This document shows positions 1 through 6,223 of a DNA stretch of 10,430 nucleotides, piece after piece. The notes below the pieces were generated by a model. It was not told where the DNA came from. It did not search any database and worked only from the letters and a program-made list of their open reading frames with translations. Source of the DNA: an uncultured Streptococcus sp. (GTDB lineage Bacteria > Bacillota > Bacilli > Lactobacillales > Streptococcaceae); NCBI RefSeq assembly GCF_959025735.1, contig NZ_CAUFJQ010000064.1, positions 1-10,430 of the forward strand, read 5' to 3'. Numbering within the stretch: the first letter of the stretch is position 1; every line of letters begins with the position of its first letter. The translations under genes were made by a program, and so were the position numbers.

Positions 1-67
1 TCAATCCTTGCAATTTTTCCAATACAACTTCATAAACATCTGTCAAGCTACCAAGGTCACGACGGAG
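1..67 (-). pseudogene. 3' fragment of a second, diverged purC
   Basis: Read on the minus strand, this stretch encodes LRRDLGSLTDVYEVVLEKLQ followed by GL, and the window ends in the next codon. It aligns with residues 213-234 of the intact PurC next door: 20 of 22 residues agree (F to L and Q to E differ), while only about 49 of 67 bases agree, with most differences at silent positions. That pattern fits two orthologous alleles that diverged under selection, not a fresh tandem copy. No PurC-like sequence precedes it; homology starts abruptly at the edge of the palindrome at 68-92. There is no plausible start codon or ribosome binding site, so it is called a remnant. It was probably left when a foreign purC replaced the resident gene (inference). 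The real stop codon lies outside the window. Confidence 0.75.
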
Positions 68-92
68 TGAAAAGGTCTAGTAGACCTTTTCA
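68..92. repeat. 25-bp perfect palindrome downstream of purC
   Basis: Two 12-base arms, TGAAAAGGTCTA and TAGACCTTTTCA, flank a single central base. In RNA either strand would fold into a hairpin ending in U4, so it could act as a weak bidirectional terminator for purC, 49 bases past its stop codon. It also marks the exact junction where the diverged purC tail begins, so it could instead be a small dispersed repeat or a recombination endpoint. Only one copy is present in the window. Confidence 0.6.
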
Positions 93-140
93 GCCTGAGT
101 CCTTTTACTTGAAAGACGAAGGTTTTCCGTTTCAAAAAGA

Positions 141-848
141 TTACTTCAAGCCCTGTAATTTCTCCAACACAACCTGATATACATCCGTTAAACTGCCCAA
201 ATCTCTACGGAAAACATCCTTGTCCATATGGTGCCCTTCAGCATCCCAAAGACGGCAGTTATCTGGTGAGAATTCGTCTGCCAAGATGATCTTGCCATCC
301 TTATCAAAGCCAAATTCCAATTTGAAGTCAATCAAACGAAGACCAATTTGTGCAAACCAATCTTTCAGCAATTCATTGATACGACGCGTTTCTTCCTTGA
401 TATAAGCAATTTGTTCATCATTGGCAATATCCAAGAACTTCACATGCTCATCATTGATGAATGGATCATCCAAATCATCGTTCTTATAGTAAAATTCAAC
501 GATAGGAGTTTTCAAGTCCAAACCTTCTTCCACGCCAAAACGTTTAGAAAAAGAACCCGCAGTCACGTTACGAAGAACAACCTCCAAAGGAATGATTTTC
601 ACTTTCTTGTTGAGTTGTTCTGTGTCAGAAATACGTTCGATAAAGTGAGTAGCTACACCCGCAGCATTCAATTTTTCAAAAATAAGAGACGAAATCTGAT
701 TATTTAGCACACCTTTTCCCTTAATAGTCTCCTTACGAGCCCCATTTAGCATGGTTGCCTGGTCCTTATAGACCGACTTAATCACATGTTCGTCCTCAGT
801 AGTATAGATATCCTTAGCTTTTCCAGTATAAATCAGTTGATTGGTCAT
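141..848 (-). CDS. purC: Phosphoribosylaminoimidazole-succinocarboxamide synthase
   Basis: PurC (SAICAR synthetase) is a cytoplasmic enzyme of de novo purine synthesis. It joins aspartate to CAIR using ATP. The 235-residue length is normal for the bacterial single-domain family. Family signatures are visible: the N-terminal YTGKAKDIY nucleotide-binding strand (7-15), LEVVLRNVTAGSFSKRFG (88-105), DFKLEFG (174-180) and DEFSPDNCRLWD (191-202). The ATG at 848 is preceded by only a modest AAAGG ribosome site about 10 bases away. The gene has its own promoter and lies after the acpP terminator, so it is separate from the upstream operon. The downstream purine gene expected in many streptococci is not seen in the 140 bases that follow; instead there is a palindrome and a partial second purC tail. 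This suggests the gene was replaced by recombination. Confidence 0.97.
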   Translation of the reverse strand: MTNQLIYTGKAKDIYTTEDEHVIKSVYKDQATMLNGARKETIKGKGVLNNQISSLIFEKLNAAGVATHFIERISDTEQLNKKVKIIPLEVVLRNVTAGSFSKRFGVEEGLDLKTPIVEFYYKNDDLDDPFINDEHVKFLDIANDEQIAYIKEETRRINELLKDWFAQIGLRLIDFKLEFGFDKDGKIILADEFSPDNCRLWDAEGHHMDKDVFRRDLGSLTDVYQVVLEKLQGLK

Positions 849-881
849 GACTTTGTTCGCCTTTCGTATTTTATCACCTTC

Positions 882-910
882 ATTCTATCACATACAAAGT
901 GGATTTTCAA
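882..910 (-). promoter_or_regulatory. purC promoter, extended -10
   Basis: On the minus strand TTGAAA (905-910) and TAGAAT (882-887) are separated by 17 bases, and TGA directly precedes the -10, making an extended -10 element. Transcription would start near 875 and give a leader of about 26 bases, too short for a purine riboswitch. Confidence 0.75.
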
Positions 911-913
911 TAA

Positions 914-946
914 ATTTCCGTACAATATAGGCAGAAACCGAATGAA
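914..946 (-). promoter_or_regulatory. Candidate PurR operator (two PurBox-like sites)
   Basis: Just upstream of the purC -35, the plus strand reads ATTTCCGTACAAT at 914-926. It matches 12 of 13 positions of the lactococcal PurBox AWWWCCGAACWWT as I recall it; the one mismatch is in the CGAA core. A weaker match (9 of 13) with an intact CCGAA core lies at 934-946 in the same orientation, 20 bp away and so on the same helix face. PurR control of purC is established in lactococci and streptococci; its operation here is inferred. Confidence 0.45.
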
Positions 947-954
947 AAGGACAG

Positions 955-989
955 AAAAAAAGATCATCCAGAACAATCTCTGAACGATC
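955..989 (-). terminator. Terminator of the araT-recO-plsX-acpP operon
   Basis: A 12-bp stem (978-989 with 962-973, including three G-U pairs), a CAAT loop and a run of seven U follow the acpP stop codon by about 10 bases. It separates the operon from purC. Confidence 0.85.
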
Positions 990-998
990 CCTTTTCAA

Positions 999-1247
999 CT
1001 AGTTACTAGCAGTTCGTTTTTCGATATAGTCAACGACATCTCCTACCGTGTTAAAGTCATCAATAGCCTTGTCTGGAATCTCCAATTGGTATTCATCCTC
1101 AAGATTGATAATAAATTCCATCAATTCAACAGAGTCGGCTTGTAAATCCTTGCGCAAATCTGATTTCAAAGAAACTTGGAAATCTGGTCCCTTGCGGTCT
1201 TTGAGAAATTCCTCAATTGTAGCTAAAATTTCGTTTTGTTTACTCAT
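999..1247 (-). CDS. acpP: Acyl carrier protein (plsX-linked second ACP)
   Basis: This is a small acidic carrier protein of 82 residues. It would carry acyl chains on a phosphopantetheine arm attached to Ser39, seen in the motif ADSVELMEF (37-45; the usual motif is DSL). A helix 2/3 pattern ending in VGDVVDYIEKR completes the fold. It starts 3 bases after the plsX stop, with an AAGGA ribosome site inside the end of plsX, so the two are co-transcribed and probably translationally coupled. In lactic acid bacteria a second ACP gene beside plsX is known apart from the one in the fatty acid synthesis cluster. It is thought to serve PlsX and exogenous fatty acid use. That division of labour is inferred here from position alone, because the other ACP gene is outside the window. 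Confidence 0.93.
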   Translation of the reverse strand: MSKQNEILATIEEFLKDRKGPDFQVSLKSDLRKDLQADSVELMEFIINLEDEYQLEIPDKAIDDFNTVGDVVDYIEKRTASN

Positions 1248-1250
1248 ACA

Positions 1251-2246
1251 TTATCCTTCCTTCGATAATTCCTTCACTGATTTTCCAACAACATCTGTCT
1301 CTAACATAGTCCGAATCTGACGAATGGTACTATAGACTGCTTTTGCATCACTCGAACCATGCGTTTTAACAACAGGTGCTTGAAGGCCAAATAAAACCGC
1401 TCCTCCAACATCTGAGAAATCCAAGGTTTGTTTCAATGATTTCAACCGGTCCTTGAGGAGAAAAGCTCCTAGTTTCGCCTTCCAGTTTCCAGTAGCAATT
1501 GCTTGTTTCAGTTGCTTCAAGATTCCAAAAGCTGTTCCTTCCATCGTTTTCAAGACAGCGTTTCCCGTGAAACCATCCGCCACAACAACATCTGCAACAC
1601 CATCCATCAAATCACGCGCTTCCACATTTCCAACAAAATGAATCGACGCATCCTCAGATAACAATTGGTAAGTTTCCTTGCGCAAAGGATCTCCCTTACT
1701 AGCTTCTGTCCCATTGTTCAATAGACCCACACGTGGTTTTTGAATCCCACGAACGTTTTCCGCATAGTAAGACCCCATCACAGCATACTGATGCAAGTGC
1801 TCTGGTGTATTTTCCGCATTGGCACCTAAGTCCAACATGTCATACCCGCGACCATCAACCGTCGGAAGTGTGGACATCAATCCAGGGCGTTCCACCCCTT
1901 TGATACGGCCAACAATAAAGAAGCCTGCTGCCAACAAAGCACCTGTATTCCCTGCAGAAAGCATGGCATCCACCTCACCAGCCTTCACATCCTTGGCAGC
2001 CAAGACCATAGAGGCCTGTTTCTTCCGACGAATAGCACGTGCCGGCTCATCATCTGAATCGATTTTTTCCTCCGTATGAACAATCGATACACGCTCTGTT
2101 GCTGTTAAATAGTTTTTGATTTTTGCCTCATCACCATACAAGACAATCTCAATATCATCAAAATCACGAATGGCTTGATTCACGCCTTCTACCAAGGCTT
2201 GAGGTGCATTATCGCCCCCCATTGCATCTACTGCAATTTTTTTCAT
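1251..2246 (-). CDS. plsX: Phosphate acyltransferase PlsX
   Basis: PlsX moves acyl groups between acyl-ACP and acyl-phosphate, the donor for glycerol-3-phosphate acylation by PlsY at the inner membrane face. It therefore links fatty acid synthesis to phospholipid synthesis. The 331-residue length is typical. The N-terminal family signature AVDAMGGDNAP (5-15) and the SAGNTGALLAAG segment (97-108) are present, with later conserved stretches such as LNNGTEASKGD and VADGFTGNAVLKT. The ATG overlaps the recO stop by four bases (ATGA), and the GGAGGTG ribosome site lies within recO. acpP, its likely acyl carrier partner, follows after 3 bases, which fits a PlsX-ACP functional pair. Confidence 0.97.
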   Translation of the reverse strand: MKKIAVDAMGGDNAPQALVEGVNQAIRDFDDIEIVLYGDEAKIKNYLTATERVSIVHTEEKIDSDDEPARAIRRKKQASMVLAAKDVKAGEVDAMLSAGNTGALLAAGFFIVGRIKGVERPGLMSTLPTVDGRGYDMLDLGANAENTPEHLHQYAVMGSYYAENVRGIQKPRVGLLNNGTEASKGDPLRKETYQLLSEDASIHFVGNVEARDLMDGVADVVVADGFTGNAVLKTMEGTAFGILKQLKQAIATGNWKAKLGAFLLKDRLKSLKQTLDFSDVGGAVLFGLQAPVVKTHGSSDAKAVYSTIRQIRTMLETDVVGKSVKELSKEG

Positions 2247-3022
2247 GTTTCACCTCCAGATGAATCTTTCATAATCGCTCCCCAATCACTTAAGGAATCG
2301 ATAAACTTTTTAGCTTTTAAATGAATCCCTACATACTCCTCATACAACTGATCCATCGCCTGACGTAGAGCTGCTTTCATCTCCGCTTGTAGAGAAATCG
2401 TCTCTAACTCACTGAATCGCACTGCTTGAAACTGATCCAATAAATAGAGAACATTTGGATGCCAGTGGGCACGTCTCTCATCCCGATCATAATGATCCGG
2501 ACAAAGGACCCCACTATACCGGAAGGAATAGTCAAAAGGAAGACCAACCCGATGGCAGAAACAACATTCATGCAGGTTCAAGACAACCCCAAACCGCGAA
2601 AGGATCTGAATCTCAAAAATATTGGTCAAAACCTCATAATCCAAGCCTTCTTCCATCAAAGACAGGGTCTTTTCCAAAAAAGCAAACAAGGCCGGATCCA
2701 CCTGATTATCTTGAATACTGGCATCCGCAAGCGCCAAAACATAGGTTGCATAAGAAAGAGCAAAAAGATCTGCATTGATTTTCTTATAAACCTTCACATC
2801 TTGAAAATCATCAATATAACTCAACCCATCATCATTGATTTTCAGCAACATATCCGCCGTTACCAAGGGTTGTAACATGGGATTCAATCGTGATTTTCCC
2901 GCATGTTTCACAAAAAACATCCGCTTACCTGACTTCTCCGTGAAGATCTTGACCAATTTATCATCCTCACGAAACTCCCGATTATACAGCACAATGCCCC
3001 GGGTCTCAATTGACTCCAGCAT
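2243..3022 (-). CDS. recO: DNA repair protein RecO
   Basis: RecO helps load RecA on SSB-coated single-stranded DNA, together with RecR, in gap repair. The 259-residue protein starts with the OB-fold region: ETRGIVLYNREFREDDKLV (6-24) followed by SGKRMFFVKHAGK. It carries a likely zinc site in its C-terminal half, with Cys153, Cys156, Cys174 and His177. The start codon lies 17 bases inside the end of araT, so translation is probably coupled to it. The stop overlaps the plsX start. Linkage of recO to plsX and acpP is common in streptococci and has no evident pathway logic. Nothing suggests damage to the gene. Confidence 0.95.
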   Translation of the reverse strand: MLESIETRGIVLYNREFREDDKLVKIFTEKSGKRMFFVKHAGKSRLNPMLQPLVTADMLLKINDDGLSYIDDFQDVKVYKKINADLFALSYATYVLALADASIQDNQVDPALFAFLEKTLSLMEEGLDYEVLTNIFEIQILSRFGVVLNLHECCFCHRVGLPFDYSFRYSGVLCPDHYDRDERRAHWHPNVLYLLDQFQAVRFSELETISLQAEMKAALRQAMDQLYEEYVGIHLKAKKFIDSLSDWGAIMKDSSGGET

Positions 3023-4187
3023 GTTCTTCCATATACTCCTTCAAGCGTTTCATAGCTTCCTTGATAACCTCCATGCTGGCTGCATACGACAGGCGCACAT
3101 AGCCTTCACCATATTGGCCAAAAGCAGCACCAGGGATAAAGGCAACCGCTTTTTCACGCGCAAAATCTTGTAAGAAAGCAAAAGAATCCTGATTGTAACC
3201 AGCTGGGATTTTAGCAAAAATATAAAAGGCTCCATCTGGCTTAATCATCTCAAACCCAAGCGCGGACATCTTTTCAATAATATAATCCCGACGCTTCACA
3301 TATTCCTTCTTCATCGGCTCTGCATCATCCCGACCAGCAGTCAAGGCCTCAATCGCCGCGTACTGGTTCATCGTTCCAGCAGCCGTTACCAAATACTGAT
3401 GACTCTTGATGAGTTGAGCCGTCAATACAGCCGGAGCAAAGATAAAGCCAAGTCGCCAGCCTGTCATGGCATGAGACTTAGACAAACCATTAATGACAAT
3501 AGTCTGCTCAGGAATGAAGGATGCCATAGAGACATGCGCTTCTCCAGTATAAGTTAGCTCTGAATAAACTTCATCACAAATCACAAAGACTTCATATTTT
3601 TTTAGGACAGCAGCCAATTCTGCCATCTGTTCGCGCGAATAAGTGACACCCGTTGGATTAGCTGGATAATTGAGAATAACAGCCTTCAATTTTTCACCCT
3701 GCTCTAGAATCGCCTTTTCCAACTTTTCAGGCGTCAAGACAAAACGATCTGCTGTCGTATCAATTTCGACAATTTCCGCCCCAACCAAATTCACAATCGG
3801 TTCATAACCAGGATAAGCCGGCGCCGGAAGAAGTACTACATCTCCAGGTTCCAAGATTGCTGTCAAGGTGGCAGAAAGGGCTTCAGTCGCACCAATCGTC
3901 ACCAATATCTCATCCTCAGGACGGTAGTGAATACCATACTTGTCAGCCACAAACTGACTTGCAGCCTCGCGCAAAGCCAGTAAACCACTCATCCCAGTGT
4001 AATGGCTAAAATTCGCATCAATTGCAGCCTTTCCTGCTTCTTTTACATGTTCAGGAGTTGTAAAATCCGGTTCCCCCAACGTCAAACGCAAGACACCAGG
4101 AATGGAAGAAATTGATTGATCGAACTGACGAATCAAAGAAACTTCAATCCGATTCAGATTTTTATTAAAACGTTTCGTTAAATCCAT
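3006..4187 (-). CDS. araT: Aromatic amino acid aminotransferase (class I/II)
   Basis: A cytoplasmic PLP-dependent transaminase of 393 residues. In lactic acid bacteria AraT-type enzymes act mainly on aromatic amino acids and their keto acids. Fold type I landmarks are clear: TGMSGLLALR (64-73), NPTG (177-180), the cofactor pair Asp205 and Tyr208 in ICDEVYSE, the PLP lysine Lys237 in GLSKSHAMTGWRLG, and a substrate carboxylate Arg near 368 in YVRLSYA. The ATG at 4187 has a strong GGAGGTG site. It is the first gene of the operon with recO, plsX and acpP, under its own promoter. Substrate preference cannot be proved from motifs; the araT name rests on family resemblance and conserved position between prs and recO. 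Confidence 0.88.
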   Translation of the reverse strand: MDLTKRFNKNLNRIEVSLIRQFDQSISSIPGVLRLTLGEPDFTTPEHVKEAGKAAIDANFSHYTGMSGLLALREAASQFVADKYGIHYRPEDEILVTIGATEALSATLTAILEPGDVVLLPAPAYPGYEPIVNLVGAEIVEIDTTADRFVLTPEKLEKAILEQGEKLKAVILNYPANPTGVTYSREQMAELAAVLKKYEVFVICDEVYSELTYTGEAHVSMASFIPEQTIVINGLSKSHAMTGWRLGFIFAPAVLTAQLIKSHQYLVTAAGTMNQYAAIEALTAGRDDAEPMKKEYVKRRDYIIEKMSALGFEMIKPDGAFYIFAKIPAGYNQDSFAFLQDFAREKAVAFIPGAAFGQYGEGYVRLSYAASMEVIKEAMKRLKEYMEEHAGVN

Positions 4188-4214
4188 AGAACACCTCCAA
4201 AAACACTTATATTC

Positions 4215-4243
4215 ATTATACTATAAATAGGACCCCATCGCAA
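4215..4243 (-). promoter_or_regulatory. Promoter of the araT operon
   Basis: TTGCGA (4238-4243), a 17-base spacer and a perfect TATAAT (4215-4220) lie 28 bases upstream of the araT start and after the sortase terminator. The -35 matches 4 of 6. Confidence 0.75.
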
Positions 4244-4307
4244 AAGAACAAGCCAGATCCCCATCTTTTGTTCACCATCAAAGGACATTTCAATAATTCT
4301 TCCATAC

Positions 4308-4335
4308 AAAAAAGACTTAGCAATGCTAAGTCTTT
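4308..4335 (-). terminator. Terminator after the sortase gene
   Basis: A perfect 11-bp inverted repeat (AAAGACTTAGC and GCTAAGTCTTT) with a 3-base loop starts 8 bases after the sortase stop and runs into U6. It closes the secreted protein/sortase unit before the araT promoter. Confidence 0.88.
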
Positions 4336-4342
4336 CAGATCC

Positions 4343-5194
4343 TTATTGTTGCCCACGTGTTGCCACATATGTCAATTGATCTGCATGTTTCGCCACAAAA
4401 TCCTTCATTTCTGAATCAGGAATTTGACGAAGGTAGAGGTTAGAACGAATGGTTTCATCCTCTTCACGACAAGTTGACAATACTAAATATTTATCAGATG
4501 CCTTGATCTTGATATTTGGATTCTTAGTTTGCCCATCTTCATAAACCTTCTTCAACTGAGTTGTAAAGTCTTCATCATCCTTAAAGCTAGTGCGATAAAA
4601 TGCTGTCGTTTCAGGTACAATCACCAAGCACATAGCTTCATAATAATACTTGCGCTCAGGCGTTTCAATGACAACATACGGATGTTGATCAAAGTATTCT
4701 TGCTTGTCATAGTAGTTGACATCGTTAAACATACGATGATCACCAACCTTACTACCACGAGCATGACCAAATAACCAAGTCAAACGATCACTAAAATCTT
4801 TCTTATTATCCGTGTCCATGAAGACTGTACCCATATAGGGTTCGTTTCCACCATCAAAAGTCTTATCCAAGTATGTTGCATTATCTCCTGTTTGAACGAC
4901 AGGTTCATCCAACTCTGTACCTGGAGCATAAACATAAGCAATCGCTTCAGGGTTAACAGCCTTTAGTTGGTCAAAGCGATTCTTTAGATAATCTTTTTCT
5001 TCTTGACTAGGTTCATATTTCACAGCTTGGGTAGAAGAACTGCTACCAGAAGAAGCTGCTTTCTTAGTTGCGTTAGATGTTTTTCCACCAAATGGATTAA
5101 AGAATAAAAATCCAGCTACAATAACAACTATTGCTACTATAGCAGCAAATAGAAGAGCAAATTTATTTGATTTTTTTTCTCCAGCTCTTTTCAT
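4343..5194 (-). CDS. srtB: Class B sortase, membrane-anchored transpeptidase
   Basis: Sortases cut a C-terminal sorting motif of exported proteins and join the new end to peptidoglycan or to another protein. This 283-residue protein has a basic N-end, one membrane span (about 12-33), a Ser/Thr/Ala-rich linker (39-58) and an extracellular catalytic domain. Class B features are visible: NPEAIAYVYAPGTELDEPVV (81-100), TWLFGHARGS with catalytic His144, MFNDVNYYDKQEYFDQHP (155-172), and LVLSTC with Cys242 followed by Arg250. The usual GHN is GHA here. The start at 5194 has a GAGGAG site 9 bases away. No promoter is visible between it and the upstream secreted-protein gene, only a terminator, so it is probably expressed by readthrough. 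The neighbour ending in LPKTS is the obvious candidate substrate, but this is inference. The srtB symbol reflects class, not orthology to the haem-linked staphylococcal enzyme. Confidence 0.9.
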   Translation of the reverse strand: MKRAGEKKSNKFALLFAAIVAIVVIVAGFLFFNPFGGKTSNATKKAASSGSSSSTQAVKYEPSQEEKDYLKNRFDQLKAVNPEAIAYVYAPGTELDEPVVQTGDNATYLDKTFDGGNEPYMGTVFMDTDNKKDFSDRLTWLFGHARGSKVGDHRMFNDVNYYDKQEYFDQHPYVVIETPERKYYYEAMCLVIVPETTAFYRTSFKDDEDFTTQLKKVYEDGQTKNPNIKIKASDKYLVLSTCREEDETIRSNLYLRQIPDSEMKDFVAKHADQLTYVATRGQQ

Positions 5195-5224
5195 TCAATT
5201 GATCTCCTCAAAATGATTTTTTCT

Positions 5225-5255
5225 AAAAAATAACACTGAGCCCAAGGACTCAGTG
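5225..5255 (-). terminator. Terminator/attenuator between secreted protein and sortase genes
   Basis: CACTGAGTCC pairs with GGGCTCAGTG (5234-5255, one G-U pair), followed by TTATTTTTT on the minus strand. It lies 32 bases after the stop of the secreted-protein gene and about 40 bases before the sortase start. Because no sortase promoter is seen, partial readthrough would give much more of the first protein than of the enzyme. A T-rich run also follows on the plus strand, so it may work both ways. Confidence 0.85.
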
Positions 5256-5287
5256 ATATTTTTATGAGCTAATTAATTGATTAAAAA

Positions 5288-5941
5288 TTATTTAACTGCG
5301 CTTGTTTTTGGAAGTGATTTTTCACCAGCTTTAGCAGATGAAGCTTTACCGTCTTTACCAGCTTTAGCTGCTTCTGCTTTAGCTGCTTCTGCTTTAGCTG
5401 CTGCTTTAGCATCTGCAGATGCTGGACGCAATGAACCACTAATTGCAGTAGCGTAGAATCCGCTAGGAGTGTTAGCTCCAGCTTTAACCTGAACATCTAC
5501 CAACCATTTAGTTCCATCATGTGGGTTTGTAACTTCGATTGTTTGAACACCTTCTTCAGTACGGAAAGTACCATGTTGGCTACCATTCCATAGGTCAAGA
5601 CCTTGAGTGAAATATTCAGGTGCTGGAACAGCAGTTAATTCTTTAGATGTATCAGCAAATTTGTTTCCATCGTAGTTTGCAGTAGAAACATCACCTTTTT
5701 TATCAACTGGAGTACCTTTGCCGATAGATGGGTCAACTTGAGTAGCACCTGGGTGTTTTTCTGTAGCTGAAGATGCTGGTGCGGCTGGAGTTGCTTCACC
5801 TTTAAGTTCACTTAAAGTAGGTGTGTCTCCACCTTTTTCAGTTTTATAAACTGGACGTCCTGTAGTATCTGCTGCGAATGCTGGAGCTGCTGCTGCAAAT
5901 ACTGCAAGAGCTGCTACTGATGATAATAAAACTTTTTTCAT
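5288..5941 (-). CDS. Small secreted protein ending in LPKTS, candidate sortase substrate
   Basis: I do not recognise a named family. The 217 residues begin with a classic Sec signal peptide: MKK, a hydrophobic core, then APAFA with likely cleavage at 23/24. A Thr/Pro/Ala-rich low-complexity part (about 25-85) follows, then a compact region with Trp and aromatic residues (about 86-174, including LDLWNGSQHGTF and DGTKWLVDVQVKAG). Next is an Ala/Lys helix-like tail with AEAAK repeats (178-205), and the chain ends in LPKTSAVK. LPKTS (210-214) resembles an LPXTG sorting motif, but the hydrophobic span and charged tail of a normal cell wall sorting signal are absent, and the other two frames past this point hit stops at once. 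The gene has a near-perfect promoter, an AAAGGAG site, and codons typical of highly expressed genes, so an abundant exported protein is expected. Its partner is probably the class B sortase downstream. Confidence 0.88.
   Translation of the reverse strand: MKKVLLSSVAALAVFAAAAPAFAADTTGRPVYKTEKGGDTPTLSELKGEATPAAPASSATEKHPGATQVDPSIGKGTPVDKKGDVSTANYDGNKFADTSKELTAVPAPEYFTQGLDLWNGSQHGTFRTEEGVQTIEVTNPHDGTKWLVDVQVKAGANTPSGFYATAISGSLRPASADAKAAAKAEAAKAEAAKAGKDGKASSAKAGEKSLPKTSAVK
5361..5405 (-). repeat. 15-bp tandem repeat coding the AEAAK tail
   Basis: On the plus strand GCTTTAGCTGCTTCT occurs twice in tandem (5361-5375, 5376-5390), followed by a third copy with one change (5391-5405). It encodes the Ala/Glu/Lys repeats just before the LPKTS end. 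Copy number could vary between strains by slippage. Confidence 0.85.
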
Positions 5942-5974
5942 TGTTTTATCTCCTTTTATAGTTTAAAAATATTC

Positions 5975-5987
5975 GTTACTTCGTAAC
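5975..5987 (-). other. Hairpin at the predicted 5' end of the secreted-protein mRNA
   Basis: GTTAC-GAA-GTAAC forms a 5-bp stem with a 3-base loop, starting about one base after the predicted transcription start near 5988. A 5'-terminal hairpin can protect mRNA from decay. Alternatively, the dyad could be a repressor site just downstream of the -10. Neither role is shown. Confidence 0.4.
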
Positions 5988-5994
5988 TATGATT

Positions 5995-6023
5995 AGTATA
6001 CTAGGATATTCTGCCTATGTCAA
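5995..6023 (-). promoter_or_regulatory. Strong sigma-A promoter of the secreted-protein gene
   Basis: A perfect TTGACA (6018-6023), a 17-base spacer and TATACT (5995-6000) are present. Immediately upstream lie A and T tracts, including the 14-bp palindrome T7A7 at 6037-6050, in the position of an UP element. The predicted leader is about 47 bases and carries AAAGGAG before the start codon. This is the closest match to consensus in the window. Confidence 0.88.
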
Positions 6024-6223
6024 GACTTTTTCTAGATTTTTTTAAAAAAATTTAAGATTTCTTCATATTTGATACCCAAAATTACGATTTAGAGATATAT
6101 TATACTCTTTTATTTTTTATAAACGGAATTTTGATTAGAAAAATCTCACAATTTGGAATGACTATCTCTTTTCTACATACCTTATATAGTCTAGTTAGTA
6201 ATAGCACAAATACTTCGTCTTAC
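6024..6223. other. AT-rich gene-free stretch
   Basis: No open frame with a ribosome site was found on either strand. The part next to the promoter (6024-6060) is made of A/T tracts. On the minus strand a perfect TATAAT lies at 6099-6104, but with only a poor -35 (TCCGTT, 6122-6127). No GC-rich hairpin follows the small gene upstream, so prs-proximal transcripts could run through this stretch into the secreted-protein gene. Confidence 0.5.

Noticed and set aside
2455..2875. Two overlapping open plus-strand frames antisense to recO
   Set aside because: They lie inside a clear recO gene, have low-complexity composition and no initiation signals.
5275..5300. Possible frameshift that removed a membrane anchor from the LPKTS protein
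   Set aside because: Both other frames past the motif reach stop codons within a few codons, and no hydrophobic coding stretch exists before the terminator.
5966..5974. AACGAATA in the leader of the secreted-protein gene, one base from the competence SigX box TACGAATA
   Set aside because: It lies downstream of a near-perfect sigma-A promoter, has one mismatch, and lacks the T-rich element expected upstream of a SigX -10.
6099..6127. TATAAT-based promoter or small RNA in the AT-rich gap
   Set aside because: The -35 is poor and no terminator hairpin follows before the next promoter, so it is not supported beyond AT-rich chance.
6101..6160. Pneumococcal BOX-like element starting at TATACTC
   Set aside because: Only the first few bases agree with what I recall of boxA; no boxC-like end is present.
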